Of a stretch of DNA of 64,000 nucleotides, positions 32,108-41,475 are shown piece by piece (position 1 is the first letter of the stretch; every line of letters starts with the position of its first letter). Position numbers and translations under genes: made by a program. Source of the DNA: Providencia hangzhouensis (GTDB lineage Bacteria; Pseudomonadota; Gammaproteobacteria; Enterobacterales; Enterobacteriaceae). Under the pieces are notes generated by a model. The model was not told the origin of the DNA. It saw only the letters and a list, made by a program, of their open reading frames with translations, and did not search any database. The stretch is from assembly GCF_029193595.2 (NCBI RefSeq), contig NZ_CP135052.1, forward strand, positions 1,860,001-1,924,000, given 5' to 3'.

Positions 32108-33058
32108 TTACTTTAATGACGTCAGCTCATCACGGCTCAATCCGGTGCTTTTCATAATAATTTCAGGGCTAACACCGTTTATCAATAAGTTGCGAGCTAA
32201 GGTGGTTTTAGTTTTTTGAACGCCTTCTTGAAGCCCTTTTTGAAGCCCTTCCTGTTTGCCTTTTTGCAGCCCCTCGAGAAGGCCCTCTTGATGACCCTTA
32301 TTATGTAAGCGTTGTGCGATATTCATAATCGTCTCCTTGTGCTTTTCTGTTTGCGCTTCTAATGTGTAGATAAATTTTTCAAAATCAGTTGAGTCTAAAG
32401 CAGAAAATAGGTAATTGATGATAGTGACCACATCATTGTCGCTATTATAGTGTTGATTGAGTGCTTGCGCCAATAAAGGAAGCACATGGTGAAACTCATC
32501 TCGCAAACGTTTATGTTTCATCGCTAATTCCATAACAGCAATTTTGCGATGATTTACTAATTCATTATCGTCTATTACAGTGATATCAACCAACGGGAAT
32601 GATTGTGTATATAACGTATTTGCCAGCTTGGGCTGAGGAAAACAATCTGTCCATAACTGAGTGTAAGGGTAAGGTGAACGAGTACCGTGGTAGAAAAGAA
32701 TAGGAACAACTAGAGGTAATACAGTGCTTCCTTGCTGCATATGCTGATTCATTGCTAAAAACGCATAATGCATTAAGCGCCACGCCATCAGTTTATCTGG
32801 GGTTGACTGGTGCTCGACTAATAAATAAATATAGCCTGTTCCATGTGAGGTCTGTACTGAATACAGAACATCAGATAGCCGAGAGCGAAGCTGTTTATCA
32901 ATAAATGATGAGTTAGTCAGCTTTAGCGTAGTGAAATCACATAATGATTTTATGTGTTTTGGTAAGTGAATTTCAAAAAAGTCACGTGCGCTGTCTATGT
33001 TTGACATAAACCTCTTAAATGCTGCATCGTGGACAGCAGAAATATTTTTCCTTTTCAT
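32108..33058 (-). CDS. Rpn-family recombination-promoting nuclease
   Basis: A 316-residue member of the Rpn/YhgA-like family (PD-(D/E)XK nuclease fold, often called putative transposase). The N-terminal DAAFKRFMS motif and the core YLLVEHQSTPDKLMAWRLMHY, with the E-x-Q catalytic pair, are typical. The C-terminal part (about residues 255-285) is a run of short repeats of the form EGLQKG, encoded by imperfect DNA repeats at about 32215-32290; such tails vary in length in this family. E. coli Rpn proteins cleave DNA and promote RecA-independent recombination. No terminal inverted repeats were seen, so this is a gene rather than an insertion sequence. Confidence 0.88.
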   Translation of the reverse strand: MKRKNISAVHDAAFKRFMSNIDSARDFFEIHLPKHIKSLCDFTTLKLTNSSFIDKQLRSRLSDVLYSVQTSHGTGYIYLLVEHQSTPDKLMAWRLMHYAFLAMNQHMQQGSTVLPLVVPILFYHGTRSPYPYTQLWTDCFPQPKLANTLYTQSFPLVDITVIDDNELVNHRKIAVMELAMKHKRLRDEFHHVLPLLAQALNQHYNSDNDVVTIINYLFSALDSTDFEKFIYTLEAQTEKHKETIMNIAQRLHNKGHQEGLLEGLQKGKQEGLQKGLQEGVQKTKTTLARNLLINGVSPEIIMKSTGLSRDELTSLK

Positions 33059-33291
33059 TCAACCTAATTCCTTATTTACCTCTCAATAACTGTAAAGCAA
33101 GAGGGGTAGGGTTGTCTTTTCGGAATTATTTTCTGCCAAATGACGTAATTAAAGAAATATATATTAAATTATATGCAAATAATATATATGTGGAGATAGA
33201 GTAGGAATGCTAGGGGATTATTGATTGATTGCGGATATCAAACGATGGCCACCTTGATTGGGAGTGAGGATAGTTAATTTCAGATAAACAA

Positions 33292-33325
33292 AAGCCGTAA
33301 TTTGAAGTTATCCGAATTACGGCTT
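33292..33325 (-). terminator. Terminator of tyrP
   Basis: An 11-bp perfect stem (AAGCCGTAATT / AATTACGGCTT) has a 12-base loop and is followed on the minus strand by a T-rich tail. Confidence 0.85.
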
Positions 33326-33339
33326 AATTTATCAATTTG

Positions 33340-34548
33340 TTAGCCGACGTTCGGTAAGAAGCCGGCAACAATCGAAAATTGGATAGCGATTACTGCCACA
33401 CCACATGCCAACACTAAGGCTAAAATAGGTGTACCACCTTTAACTTGATACCCACCTTGAGATTCTAATTTACGTACACGTAATGTTAGCAATGCAGGAA
33501 TAATCAGCGCTAAGACCGAGAGTGCAACAGCTGCATAAGTTAATGCTTGTACGAAACTACTAAAGAATAGGGCAGCCAATAATGGCGGAACAAAGGTGAG
33601 TAAGCCTGTTTGCACTCGACCGATAAAATGATTACTCCGTTTGAATAAGTCGGCGAGGTAATCAAATAAGCCTAATGCGACACCTAAGAAAGATGTGGCC
33701 AACGCTAAATCCATAAACAAGCTGACGGCGATATTAACGCGAGGTGTAGCGACAACATCGCGGATCGCGGTGAGTAACCCATTTAGACCTGATTCCTGCG
33801 CTAGTATTCCGAGAAAAGTATGTGATGGAATAGACCCTAACGTCGCAATCTGCCATAGAATATAAGCAACTAAAGGAATTGCGCTTCCGGTAATGAAAAT
33901 CATACGTAATTTACGTACATCCCCATTCATATAGTTAACTAAACTTGGGACGCTGCCATGGAAACCAAAAGAGGTAAAAATAACGGGTACTGCGGCAAGG
34001 ATAAGGCCTTTTTCAATTGGCATGGTGCTTAAGTTTACGGCTTCCGCGTGTGGCATCATTACAACTAACATGATGACTAAAAAAATCGTTTTTGCTGTGA
34101 ATAAAATTCGGTTAATAAAATCGACGGAATGCGTACCAATACAGACAACTGCACCACCAATAATAGTAAATGCAATAATGGCAGTGTCAGTTGAAATTTT
34201 AAAGCCCCACCATGAAGACAGACTATCTGAAATTAATACGCCAGCTCCACCGATATAAGCGGTTGTTAATGCGTACATTAATAGCAGCATACTTAGCCCA
34301 GTCACTATCTGGCCAATTGGGCCAAGATATTTTTTAGCAACGGAGCCTAAGCCCATATTTGCAGGGTTATGCTGATACACTTCAACTAACAGTAATGAGG
34401 TATAGCTCATTAACATCCATAATCCAACAAGCAAACAAACGATGCCTGTGAAACCGACTCCTGCAGCGGCAAGTGGCATTGCCAACATCCCTGCACCTAT
34501 TGTTGTCCCTGCAACGATTAACACACTGCCAAGCGTACGATTCTTCAC
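33340..34548 (-). CDS. tyrP: Tyrosine-specific permease TyrP
   Basis: A 402-residue inner-membrane aromatic amino acid:proton symporter (HAAAP family) with about 11 hydrophobic segments. Family landmarks are [20 protein letters not shown] at the N-terminus and [19 protein letters not shown] near residue 200. Similarity is closest to TyrP rather than Mtr. The GTG start at 34548 is chosen over upstream ATGs because AGAGG lies 5 bases before it, and MKNRTLGSV then matches the first residues of E. coli TyrP (403 residues). The TyrR-like box upstream supports the name and suggests control by TyrR. Confidence 0.9.
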   Translation of the reverse strand: MKNRTLGSVLIVAGTTIGAGMLAMPLAAAGVGFTGIVCLLVGLWMLMSYTSLLLVEVYQHNPANMGLGSVAKKYLGPIGQIVTGLSMLLLMYALTTAYIGGAGVLISDSLSSWWGFKISTDTAIIAFTIIGGAVVCIGTHSVDFINRILFTAKTIFLVIMLVVMMPHAEAVNLSTMPIEKGLILAAVPVIFTSFGFHGSVPSLVNYMNGDVRKLRMIFITGSAIPLVAYILWQIATLGSIPSHTFLGILAQESGLNGLLTAIRDVVATPRVNIAVSLFMDLALATSFLGVALGLFDYLADLFKRSNHFIGRVQTGLLTFVPPLLAALFFSSFVQALTYAAVALSVLALIIPALLTLRVRKLESQGGYQVKGGTPILALVLACGVAVIAIQFSIVAGFLPNVG

Positions 34549-34634
34549 AAGTTCCTCTAATTGAATTTGAATAATTAATAAGTGATGCAGATTATGCGAT
34601 TGCAAGTTCTCTGTCAAATGTAAATTACAGTGAG

Positions 34635-34652
34635 TGTAATGTTAAGTTTACA
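34635..34652 (-). promoter_or_regulatory. Predicted TyrR box upstream of tyrP
   Basis: TGTAAT-N6-TTTACA matches the strong TyrR consensus TGTAAA-N6-TTTACA at 11 of 12 fixed positions. A second, weaker half-match (TGTAAA at 34619-34624) is adjacent, recalling the strong/weak box pair of E. coli tyrP. It lies about 87 bases before the start codon. Confidence 0.65.
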
Positions 34653-34782
34653 CTAATAATCAAGTAGATAGAGAGACTCAAGACAATGAGCAGAGTTAAT
34701 AAAGTAAAGAAAAAATGATGATTTAAAGTGACTAAAGGTAAATTTAAATGGAGTGAGTTGTTAAAATTGGTGTGGTAGTTGA

Positions 34783-34796
34783 TTGATTTTTATCAA
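34783..34796 (+). promoter_or_regulatory. Perfect FNR box upstream of dcuB
   Basis: TTGAT-TTTT-ATCAA is an exact match to the FNR consensus TTGAT-N4-ATCAA. It lies 172 bases before the dcuB start, within the tyrP-dcuB intergenic region (34549-34967), so anaerobic activation of dcuB is likely, as in E. coli. Confidence 0.8.
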
Positions 34797-34967
34797 AATG
34801 GTAGGTAACTGAATAGTATGTCAGTTACTTAATTAAAATTATGTGATGAGGTCAAAATAAAAGCATAAAAAATAAAACTAAATTGATTTTGAAGTTATCA
34901 TAAATCAAATTAATGCTTGAAAATCATCCCGATAATATATGTAAACATATATATAAAGGATGGAACT

Positions 34968-36308
34968 ATGGACTTTATGATTCAACTCGCCATTATCCTT
35001 GTTTGCTTATTCTATGGAGCAAAAAAAGGGGGAATGGCACTCGGGCTATTAGGTGGTGTTGGTCTAGTTATCTTAGTTTTTGGCTTTGGTTTACCGCCTG
35101 GAAAACCGCCTGTTGATGTAATGCTTGTTATCATTGCTGTTGTTGCCGCATCAGCAACGTTACAAGCATCAGGCGGCTTGGATGTCATGCTGCAAATTGC
35201 AGAACGACTACTGCGGAAAAACCCTAAGTACATTTCTATTGTGGCACCTTTTGTGACATGTATCTTAACCATTTTGTGTGGTACAGGGCATGTGGTGTAT
35301 ACAATTTTACCTATCATTTACGATGCGGCGATTAAAAATAATATTCGCCCTGAAAGACCAATGGCTGCGAGTAGTATTGGCGCGCAAATGGGGATTATCG
35401 CTAGCCCAGTTTCAGTTGCCGTTGTTTCATTAGTCGCAATGCTAAATGGTGTGACAATCAATGGTAAGTCACTCGAATTTTTGGATTTATTAGCAATTAC
35501 TATTCCATCAACATTAATTGGTATTTTAGCTATTGGTATTTTCAGTTGGTTTAGAGGTAAAGATCTCGATAAAGACCCTGTATTCCAAGAGTTTATCTCA
35601 GTCCCTGAAAACCATGATTATGTCTATGGTGACAGTGTGACACTGCTAAATACCAAATTACCGAAAATTAATTGGGTCGCGATGTGGATTTTTTTAGCTT
35701 CCATCGCAGTTGTGGCATTACTTGGCGCATTTTCTGAACTTAGGCCGCTAATTAACGGTAAGCCACTATCCATGGTTTTAGTCATCCAGATGTTTATGTT
35801 ATTAGCAGGTGCGCTAATTATCATTATTTGTAAGACTAATCCAGGACAAATTTCAAAGAATGAAGTATTCCGTTCAGGGATGATTGCGATTGTTGCAGTA
35901 TATGGTATCGCATGGATGGCAGAAACCATGTTCGGTGCTCATATGGATGAAATTAAAGGAACTTTAGGTTCTTTAGTGAAAGATTTCCCTTGGGCTTATG
36001 CAGTTATCTTATTATTAGTCTCTAAGTTTGTTAACTCACAAGCAGCTGCTCTGGCTGCTGTAGTACCAATTGCACTAGGGATTGGTGTTGACCCGGCTTA
36101 TATTATCGCTTCTGCGCCTGCGTGTTATGGGTATTACATTTTACCAACTTACCCGAGTGACCTTGCGGCAATTCAATTTGACCGTTCTGGAACAACGCGT
36201 ATTGGTAAATTTGTTATCAACCACAGCTTCATTCTACCGGGGTTAATTGGGGTGGGTGTTTCTTGTGTATTTGGTTGGATATTTGCGGGATTATATGGTT
36301 ATTTATAA
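34968..36308 (+). CDS. dcuB: Anaerobic C4-dicarboxylate antiporter DcuB
   Basis: A 446-residue inner-membrane fumarate/succinate antiporter of the Dcu family, identical in length to E. coli DcuB. It shares long near-identical stretches, such as LYGAKKGG-type N-terminus, [20 protein letters not shown] and [20 protein letters not shown]. It imports fumarate, malate or aspartate in exchange for succinate during fumarate respiration, and in E. coli it also acts as co-sensor with DcuS. The ATG at 34968 has AAAGGA 7 bases upstream; an earlier in-frame ATG at 34917 is not conserved. Confidence 0.95.
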   Translation: MDFMIQLAIILVCLFYGAKKGGMALGLLGGVGLVILVFGFGLPPGKPPVDVMLVIIAVVAASATLQASGGLDVMLQIAERLLRKNPKYISIVAPFVTCILTILCGTGHVVYTILPIIYDAAIKNNIRPERPMAASSIGAQMGIIASPVSVAVVSLVAMLNGVTINGKSLEFLDLLAITIPSTLIGILAIGIFSWFRGKDLDKDPVFQEFISVPENHDYVYGDSVTLLNTKLPKINWVAMWIFLASIAVVALLGAFSELRPLINGKPLSMVLVIQMFMLLAGALIIIICKTNPGQISKNEVFRSGMIAIVAVYGIAWMAETMFGAHMDEIKGTLGSLVKDFPWAYAVILLLVSKFVNSQAAALAAVVPIALGIGVDPAYIIASAPACYGYYILPTYPSDLAAIQFDRSGTTRIGKFVINHSFILPGLIGVGVSCVFGWIFAGLYGYL

Positions 36309-36331
36309 TCAATAAAGCAAGTGAATAAAAA

Positions 36332-36370
36332 GTGATTGCACAGGTAACTGATAGACAGCTGTGCAATCAC
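36332..36370. terminator. Hairpin between convergent dcuB and yfaE
   Basis: A 12-bp perfect stem (GTGATTGCACAG / CTGTGCAATCAC) has a 15-base loop and AT-rich flanks on both sides. It probably serves both genes. Confidence 0.7.
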
Positions 36371-36380
36371 CTATTTTAGA

Positions 36381-36644
36381 TTAACCAATTTCAATATCTG
36401 AAAGTGGATGACAGCAACAAGGCAGAATTTCTCCATCTTGCACAAATGCAATAGGTTTTTGCTTATAGCCCACTTTCCCATGTAATAACGTCACTCGGCA
36501 TGAACCGCAGTAGCCTTCACGGCATTGATATTCTACAGGAATACGGCTGTCTTCTAAGGCTTCCAACAAACACGAATGGACTTCAGTATGGAAGGGGACT
36601 TGAACACCCTGCGTTAACCGCAGGGTGATTTTATGGCTTGCCAT
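36381..36644 (-). CDS. yfaE: [2Fe-2S] ferredoxin YfaE
   Basis: An 87-residue plant-type [2Fe-2S] ferredoxin with ligands C41, C46 and C49 in CREGYCGSC and a fourth in the CCC triplet at 76-78. YfaE maintains the diferric-tyrosyl radical cofactor of NrdB. It starts 2 bases after the nrdB stop, in the conserved nrdA-nrdB-yfaE order. Confidence 0.94.
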   Translation of the reverse strand: MASHKITLRLTQGVQVPFHTEVHSCLLEALEDSRIPVEYQCREGYCGSCRVTLLHGKVGYKQKPIAFVQDGEILPCCCHPLSDIEIG

Positions 36645-36646
36645 GC

Positions 36647-37783
36647 TTATAGTTCGAAGTCGCTCAAATCGTCGGTATCGACTTGAGAGTCAATTTGGCC
36701 GACTAAATAAGAACTGACTTCAACCTCTTGAGGCGCAACTTGTACGTTGTCAGACACCAACCATGCGTTGATCCATGGAATTGGGTTTGAACGCGTTTCA
36801 AATGGCAATTTCAGACCGACAGCTTGCATGCGAATATTAGTAATATATTCAACATATTGGCATAAAATATCTTTATTTAAACCAATCATAGAGCCTTCGC
36901 TGAATAGGTAGTCAGCCCACTCTTTCTCTTGCTCTGCCGCTTGAACGAATAAGTCATAACATTCTTGCTCGCACTCTGCCGCGATTTCTGCCATTTCTGG
37001 GTCATCTTGCCCCGAACGTAACAGGTTCAACATGTGTTGTGTACCAGTTAAGTGCAGTGCTTCATCACGTGCGATCAGTTTGATGATTTTAGCATTTCCT
37101 TCCATTAGCTCGCGTTCAGCAAACGCAAATGAACAAGCGAAGCTAACATAGAAACGAATTGCTTCGAGCGCATTAACGCTCATTAGGCACAGGTACAGCT
37201 GCTTCTTCAACTGACGCAGAGAAACAGTAACTTGCTTACCGTTGCAAGTATGCGTGCCTTCACCAAACATATGATAGTAATTGGTCATTTCGATCAGGTC
37301 ATCGTAAAAACCAGAAATATCTTTAGCACGTTTTAAAATTTCTTCATTTTCAACGATATCGTCAAAAATAATGGCAGGGTCATTCACAATATTACGAATA
37401 ATATGTGTATACGAACGTGAGTGGATAGTTTCAGAAAACGCCCACGTTTCAACCCAAGTTTCCAGTTCAGGAATCGAAATCAGTGGCAATAATGCCACAT
37501 TAGGGCTGCGGCCCTGAATAGAGTCCAGCAGCGTTTGGTATTTCAGATTACTGATAAAAATATGTTTTTCATGATCTGGTAGCGCATTATAGTCAATACG
37601 GTCTCGAGAGACATCAACCTCTTCAGGGCGCCAGAAAAACGACAGTTGTTTTTCAATCAGCTTTTCAAAAATAGGGTACTTTTGCTGATCATAACGCGCC
37701 ACGTTAACAGGCTGGCCGAAAAACATCGGCTCCAGCATTTGGTCATTTTTTTTCTGTGAAAACGTTGTATATGTGTGTGACAT
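36647..37783 (-). CDS. nrdB: Class Ia ribonucleotide reductase beta subunit NrdB
   Basis: A 378-residue radical-generating subunit (376 in E. coli). The di-iron ligands include D87, E118 and H121. The radical Tyr is Y125 in [11 protein letters not shown]. Later ligands lie in EAIRFYVSF and [12 protein letters not shown]. With NrdA it reduces ribonucleotides to deoxyribonucleotides for DNA synthesis. The C-terminal acidic tail that docks to NrdA ([11 protein letters not shown]) is conserved. It starts 11 bases after nrdA. Confidence 0.96.
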   Translation of the reverse strand: MSHTYTTFSQKKNDQMLEPMFFGQPVNVARYDQQKYPIFEKLIEKQLSFFWRPEEVDVSRDRIDYNALPDHEKHIFISNLKYQTLLDSIQGRSPNVALLPLISIPELETWVETWAFSETIHSRSYTHIIRNIVNDPAIIFDDIVENEEILKRAKDISGFYDDLIEMTNYYHMFGEGTHTCNGKQVTVSLRQLKKQLYLCLMSVNALEAIRFYVSFACSFAFAERELMEGNAKIIKLIARDEALHLTGTQHMLNLLRSGQDDPEMAEIAAECEQECYDLFVQAAEQEKEWADYLFSEGSMIGLNKDILCQYVEYITNIRMQAVGLKLPFETRSNPIPWINAWLVSDNVQVAPQEVEVSSYLVGQIDSQVDTDDLSDFEL

Positions 37784-37794
37784 AACAATTCCTA

Positions 37795-40086
37795 TTAAAT
37801 TTTACACGCGCCGCCTTCGCAATCGGAATCCGCTGACTCAACAACTTCTTCCAGATCGCCCTGAACATCTTCCGCCCCATCGCGAGTGTTATGATAGTAA
37901 AGTGTTTTCACACCAAACTTATAGGCGAGCAATAAATCTTTTAGCAATTGGTTCATTGGCACTTTACCGCTCTCAAAACGAGTTGGGTCATAGTTTGTGT
38001 TAGCAGAAATCGACTGGTCGATAAATTTCTGCATGATACCAACGAGTTGTAAGTAGCCACTATTTGAAGGCATTTGCCACAGTAGCTCATAAGCACCTTT
38101 CAGATTTTCGTAATCAGGCACCACTTGGCGCAAGATACCATCTTTAGAGGCTTTAATACTGATATAACCACGCGGTGGTTCAATACCATTAGTTGCGTTA
38201 GAAATCTGTGATGATGTCTCTGAAGGCATCAATGCAGACAGTGTCGAGTTACGCAGACCATGTTGTTTAATTTCTTGGCGTAACGCTTCCCAATCGTAAT
38301 GTAAAGGTTCATTAGTTAACTTATCGAGCTCTTTTTTATAGGTATCGATAGGCAAAACGCCTTGTGCATAGGTTGTTTCGTTGAACCATGGGCAAGCACC
38401 TTGCTCTTTTGCTAACTCATTCGAGGCTTTTAATAGATAATACTGAATGGCTTCGAATGTTTTATGCGTTAAGTTGTTTGCACTGCCATCAGAATAACGA
38501 ACACCGTGCTTCGCGAGATAATAAGCGTAGTTAATCACGCCAATACCTAATGTACGACGGCCCATTGAGCCTTGTTTAGCCGCAATGATTGGGTAATCTT
38601 GGTAATCAAGTAGCGCATCGAGTGCACGAACAGCTAATATTGCTAGCTCTTCTAATTCATCTAGACTATCAATCGCCCCTAAGTTAAATGCCGATAATGT
38701 ACACAGCGCAATTTCACCATTTTCGTCATTTATATTATTTAATGGCTTAGTTGGCAGCGCAATTTCTAAACATAAGTTCGATTGACGAACAGGCGCAATC
38801 TGCGGGTCAAATGGGCTATGTGTATTACAGTGGTCAACGTTTTGAATATAAATACGGCCAGTAGACGCACGCTCTTGCATCATTAATGAAAATAGCTCAA
38901 CCGCTTTAACGCTCGATTTACGAATATTTTCATCTTGCTCATATTTCACATATAGACGTTCAAATTCGTCTTGATCTGCGAAAAAGGCGTCATAAAGACC
39001 CGGAACGTCCGATGGGCTGAATAATGTAATGTCTTGGTTTTTAATCAGACGCTCATACATTAACTTGTTTAATTGCACACCGTAATCCATATGGCGAACA
39101 CGGTTACCTTCAACCCCACGGTTATTCTTTAGAACCAGTAAGCTTTCTACTTCAAGGTGCCAAATAGGGTAGAACAAGGTTGCAGCGCCACCACGAACAC
39201 CACCTTGCGAACAAGATTTAACCGCAGTTTGGAAGTGTTTATAGAATGGAATACAACCTGTATGGAAAGCTTCTCCACCACGAATTGGGCTGCCTAATGC
39301 ACGGATACGGCCTGCATTCACCCCAATCCCTGCACGTTGTGAGACATATTTCACAATTGCGCTTGAGGTTGCATTGATAGAATCCAAGCTGTCACCACAC
39401 TCAATCAGTACGCAAGAGCTGAATTGACGTGTAGGCGTACGTACCCCCGCCATAATCGGCGTAGGTAATGAAATTTTGAATGTTGAAACGGCATCATAGA
39501 AACGACGGATATAATCGAGGCGTGTTTCTTTTGGATAATGTGAAAATAGGCAAGCTGCAACTAAAATATATAAAAACTGTGCGCTTTCATAGATTTCACC
39601 CGTTACACGGTTTTGAACTAAATATTTCCCTTCAAGCTGTTTTACCGCAGCATAGGAAAAATTCATATCACGCCAATGATCAATAAAGCTATCCATTTGC
39701 TCGAACTCTGCTTCAGAGTAGTCTTCCAGCAAATGCTTGTCATATTTCCCCATTTCAACGAGGTGTTTAACATGCTTATATAATGCAGGCGGTTCAAACT
39801 GGCCATAGGCTTTCTTGCGTAAGTTAAAAATAGCAAGACGCGCAGCTAGGTATTGGTAATCAGGGGTATCACCCGTAATTAAATCTGCTGCTGCTTTGAT
39901 CATCGTTTCGTGAATATCAGAAGTTCTGATCCCATCATAAAACTGAATCTGTGAACGTAACTCCACTTGAGAAACGGATACGTTACTTAGGCCTTCAGCA
40001 GCCCAGGTGATTACCTTGTGGATTTTATCAAGATCAATGCGTTCTTTATGTCCATCACGCTTTGTGACTAACAGACTCTGGTTCAT
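37795..40086 (-). CDS. nrdA: Class Ia ribonucleotide reductase alpha subunit NrdA
   Basis: A 763-residue catalytic subunit. The N-terminal ATP cone begins [19 protein letters not shown] and senses ATP/dATP. Catalytic residues are seen in [24 protein letters not shown] and [12 protein letters not shown]. The redox-shuttle Cys pair is in the C-terminal DCEGGACKI. The ATG at 40086 is chosen because [12 protein letters not shown] aligns with E. coli; a GTG four codons upstream would add MYLL. The upstream region carries DnaA- and NrdR-like sites and a terminator-like hairpin. Confidence 0.96.
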   Translation of the reverse strand: MNQSLLVTKRDGHKERIDLDKIHKVITWAAEGLSNVSVSQVELRSQIQFYDGIRTSDIHETMIKAAADLITGDTPDYQYLAARLAIFNLRKKAYGQFEPPALYKHVKHLVEMGKYDKHLLEDYSEAEFEQMDSFIDHWRDMNFSYAAVKQLEGKYLVQNRVTGEIYESAQFLYILVAACLFSHYPKETRLDYIRRFYDAVSTFKISLPTPIMAGVRTPTRQFSSCVLIECGDSLDSINATSSAIVKYVSQRAGIGVNAGRIRALGSPIRGGEAFHTGCIPFYKHFQTAVKSCSQGGVRGGAATLFYPIWHLEVESLLVLKNNRGVEGNRVRHMDYGVQLNKLMYERLIKNQDITLFSPSDVPGLYDAFFADQDEFERLYVKYEQDENIRKSSVKAVELFSLMMQERASTGRIYIQNVDHCNTHSPFDPQIAPVRQSNLCLEIALPTKPLNNINDENGEIALCTLSAFNLGAIDSLDELEELAILAVRALDALLDYQDYPIIAAKQGSMGRRTLGIGVINYAYYLAKHGVRYSDGSANNLTHKTFEAIQYYLLKASNELAKEQGACPWFNETTYAQGVLPIDTYKKELDKLTNEPLHYDWEALRQEIKQHGLRNSTLSALMPSETSSQISNATNGIEPPRGYISIKASKDGILRQVVPDYENLKGAYELLWQMPSNSGYLQLVGIMQKFIDQSISANTNYDPTRFESGKVPMNQLLKDLLLAYKFGVKTLYYHNTRDGAEDVQGDLEEVVESADSDCEGGACKI

Positions 40087-40132
40087 GAGCAAGTACACCT
40101 TGGTTGAACTACAAATAGTTTAAAATAAACAT

Positions 40133-40160
40133 AAAAAAGCTCATGGTGTAATGCCATGAG
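40133..40160 (-). terminator. Terminator-like hairpin in the nrdA leader
   Basis: On the minus strand a 7-bp stem (CTCATGG / CCATGAG) with a 7-base loop is followed by C and then a six-T run. It lies 47-74 bases upstream of nrdA. It could simply end ubiG transcripts, but the NrdR-like site lies farther upstream, so it may be inside the nrdA leader and act as an attenuator. Confidence 0.6.
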
Positions 40161-40185
40161 ACTAGTTGTATTATGTTTTGTTGTA

Positions 40186-40201
40186 CCACTATATGTAGTA
40201 G
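40186..40201 (-). promoter_or_regulatory. Candidate NrdR box upstream of nrdA
   Basis: CCACTATATGTAGTAG resembles the 16-bp NrdR palindrome (ACACWATATATWGTGT) at about 12 positions. NrdR normally binds two boxes about three helical turns apart; the expected second box is not convincing, which lowers the confidence. Confidence 0.45.
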
Positions 40202-40271
40202 TTTGTTTAGAATACCATAACAAGATAATGTTAATATGTGATTTTATCAAGTGAACAAATTAGAGGGATCT

Positions 40272-40280
40272 TGTGGATAA
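40272..40280 (-). promoter_or_regulatory. Consensus DnaA box upstream of nrdA
   Basis: The minus strand reads TTATCCACA, a perfect consensus DnaA box. A second, poorer copy (TTATCCAAC) lies 12 bases away at 40284-40292 in the same orientation. E. coli nrdAB is known to have two DnaA boxes in its promoter, so replication-linked control is plausible here. Confidence 0.7.
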
Positions 40281-40444
40281 CTGGTTGGATAAGAAAAGTG
40301 ATCATGTCGGTAAGCTGCATGGTAAAAGGCATTAATAAAAAAAATGCTTCCGACATGAGGACTAAAATAAATTTTGTAAAATGCGATCGTTTGCTGCTTT
40401 CTTAAACGTAGTGCTTGTGATTTATTCTTTTCACGACTAAATGA

Positions 40445-41167
40445 CTATTCGTTTACCGTATGCAGCATATAGTTTACATCAACATTTGGCCCAAGCCAGA
40501 ACTTGTCTGTTAATGGATTATAATGCAACCCTATGATATGTTTGTCTTTTAATGGTGTGCCGTCAATCCAATGAATTAACTCAGAAGGGCGAATAAACTT
40601 GTTTGCGTCATGAGTGCCTTTTGGGACGATTTTCATTATATATTCAGCAGCAACCACAGCCATTAGCCATGCTTTTTTATTACGGTTGATGGTTGAAAAA
40701 ATTACGTGTCCACCCGGTTTGACTAATTTTGCGCAAGCCCTAACGACAGACTGAGGGTCCGGAACATGTTCAAGCATCTCCATACACGTGACAACATCAT
40801 AGGCTTGAGGGTGCTTGTCTGCATGTTGTTCAACGGTTTCTTGTACATATTCAACTGGAATGCCGGACTCAAGAGAATGTAAGCGAGCAACCATTAAAGG
40901 CTCTGCACCCATATCAAGACCGGTGACTTCTGCACCTTCACGCGCCATACTTTCCGATAAAATGCCACCGCCGCAGCCAACATCAAGAATTTTTTTACCG
41001 AAAATACCGTCTACACGCTGCATAATATAACCTAAGCGTAATGGATTGATGCGGTGTAGTGGGGCGAATTCCCCTTCTAAGTCCCACCAACGTGAGGCAA
41101 TGGACTCGAATTTTTCGATTTCTTGCTTATCGACGTTAAGGTAGGTTGGGGTTTGGGTGTCATTCAT
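40445..41167 (-). CDS. ubiG: Ubiquinone biosynthesis O-methyltransferase UbiG
   Basis: A 240-residue SAM-dependent methyltransferase, the same length as E. coli UbiG, which carries out both O-methylations in ubiquinone synthesis. SAM motif I is [13 protein letters not shown] near residue 58, with EVTGLDMG following and [12 protein letters not shown] near 128. The C-terminal amphipathic region that contacts membrane is retained. It is divergent from gyrA, as in E. coli. Confidence 0.96.
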   Translation of the reverse strand: MNDTQTPTYLNVDKQEIEKFESIASRWWDLEGEFAPLHRINPLRLGYIMQRVDGIFGKKILDVGCGGGILSESMAREGAEVTGLDMGAEPLMVARLHSLESGIPVEYVQETVEQHADKHPQAYDVVTCMEMLEHVPDPQSVVRACAKLVKPGGHVIFSTINRNKKAWLMAVVAAEYIMKIVPKGTHDANKFIRPSELIHWIDGTPLKDKHIIGLHYNPLTDKFWLGPNVDVNYMLHTVNE

Positions 41168-41475
41168 ACAAAGAAGCTCCTATTTTTAACCTATTACCCG
41201 AAAGCCTATTAACGATAGTTATATTTAAACTGTATTTAAACTATGTTTAATAGGGGGAATAGTAGCCCGACAAGCATTGATGGCTAAAATATAAACAACA
41301 ATGTAATTATTGCAGTTATTAATTGATAAACCTTCAAGTTTCGGACACATAAACTTAATTTTCCGCTATTATACATAGCTTGGAAGACAAATACCCGTCT
41401 CTTATTTTTATTAAATTGGCGAATTGTGGTATAGTTCTACTCTTTGAATCCGAAGTTATGAGGGACAGTGGTTCC
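41168..41475. other. Intergenic region between divergent ubiG and gyrA
   Basis: About 308 AT-rich bases containing both promoters. An in-frame upstream extension of gyrA to 41380 is open but not conserved. No operator or RNA element was recognised. Confidence 0.5.

Noticed and set aside
32108..33058. Rpn gene considered as part of an insertion sequence
   Set aside because: No terminal inverted repeats or target duplications were seen; the family is chromosomal nuclease genes despite the transposase label.
40155..40170. Second NrdR box about 31 bases from the first
   Set aside because: Too few matches to the consensus; the region is better explained by the hairpin.
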